The notes under the pieces are model-generated. The model did no database searches, was not told where the DNA came from, and saw only the letters and a program-made list of their open reading frames with translations. Shown piece after piece: positions 42,012-42,239 of a DNA stretch of 42,239 nucleotides. The stretch's first letter is position 1. Each line of letters opens with the position of its first letter. This DNA comes from Alphaproteobacteria bacterium. Lineage in GTDB: Bacteria; Pseudomonadota; Alphaproteobacteria; Bin95. The position numbers were made by a program, and so were the translations under genes. The stretch covers positions 64,056-106,294 of the forward strand of contig JAJEIH010000053.1 of assembly GCA_022827685.1 (NCBI GenBank). The letters run 5' to 3'.

Positions 42012-42239
42012 GTCGGGGGCGAACTCCTCATCTCCGGGCGGGTTGAAGGGGGCGGCCCTTTCCAGCCAGTCGAGGCTGTCCCGGCGGCGCTGCTCGATAT
42101 TCTCCGGGGCCCAGGGGTCGTAGATGTCGCCGTAGCCGTTGCGGCGCTGGTAGAGCCAGTCGTGTTCGGCGCCGTCGGCCCGGTCGTCGTCGATCCCGTC
42201 CTCATCGCCGCCACCGCCGCCGGCCCAGGGGCAGTCCTC
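41997..42239 (-). CDS. C-terminus of an unrecognised acidic protein, runs off window
   Basis: On the minus strand the frame is open from the right edge for 80 codons to a TGA at 41997-41999. It has no start in the window. The visible part is acidic and rich in Trp, Tyr and Arg, with ADGAEHDWLYQRRNGYGD and IYDPWAPENIEQRRRDSLDW. This looks like real protein sequence rather than a shadow frame. No family is recognised. Its last codons lie inside the CATGAC repeat. It may precede the cytochrome gene in the same direction. Confidence 0.7.
   Translation of the reverse strand, partial: EDCPWAGGGGGDEDGIDDDRADGAEHDWLYQRRNGYGDIYDPWAPENIEQRRRDSLDWLERAAPFNPPGDEEFAPDHDKT

Overview
The window looks like the chromosome of a high-GC alphaproteobacterium, probably a free-living and possibly marine member of the Rhodospirillales-like groups. 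This is inferred from gene content, not from a marker gene. The supporting signs are an imuA-imuB-dnaE2 mutagenesis cassette behind an alphaproteobacterial LexA operator (GTTC-N7-GTTC), a split cobalamin-dependent methionine synthase, TRAP and CoA-transferase genes, and a sox/flavocytochrome c cluster.

Layout. 1-6.8 kb: the 3' part of a fused ABC exporter, an EamA permease, two D-2-hydroxyacid dehydrogenases and a PfkB sugar kinase. 6.8-9.9 kb: a DctQ-DctM-DctP TRAP transporter operon ending in a strong terminator. 10.0-12.1 kb: a glutaredoxin-DinB selenoprotein translationally coupled to a chromate transporter. 12.1-14.2 kb: a CoA-transferase/CoA-ester lyase pair. 14.3-16.0 kb: an islet of small or unknown genes that includes an AT-rich DUF4145 gene. 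16.1-18.2 kb: an MFS permease and a nitroreductase. 18.2-18.8 kb: a structured non-coding stretch ending in a 10-bp-period CATGAC repeat, followed by a YghU-type glutathione transferase. 19.8-24.4 kb: a co-directional run of CoA transferase, HMG-CoA lyase-like protein, FAD oxidoreductase and mandelate racemase-like enzyme, then a convergent GMC oxidoreductase. 26.4-31.9 kb: dnaE2, imuB and imuA. 32.0-33.1 kb: two adjacent selenoproteins (a GNAT acetyltransferase and a peroxiredoxin-like protein). 33.2-37.5 kb: a nuclease and split metH. 37.6-42.2 kb: soxD, soxC, soxF and a dihaem cytochrome gene, then the 3' end of an unrecognised gene carrying a second copy of the CATGAC repeat.

The main discovery is three genes interrupted by an in-frame TGA, at 10049, 32216 and 32732. 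In each, the TGA falls where I recall Cys in the family. In each, a hairpin with an AGUU or AGGU loop lies about 20 nt downstream, as expected for bacterial SECIS elements. TGA is used elsewhere in the window as a normal stop, so these are best read as selenocysteine codons. The thioredoxin-like pair fits known selenoprotein types. The GNAT acetyltransferase may be a new one. The selA, selB, selC and selD genes are not in the window.

Other points worth a look are the leaderless, LexA-controlled imuA promoter, the CTG start of chrA, the CATGAC repeat shared by two loci 23 kb apart, and the HMG-CoA lyase-like protein that lacks the signature Cys.
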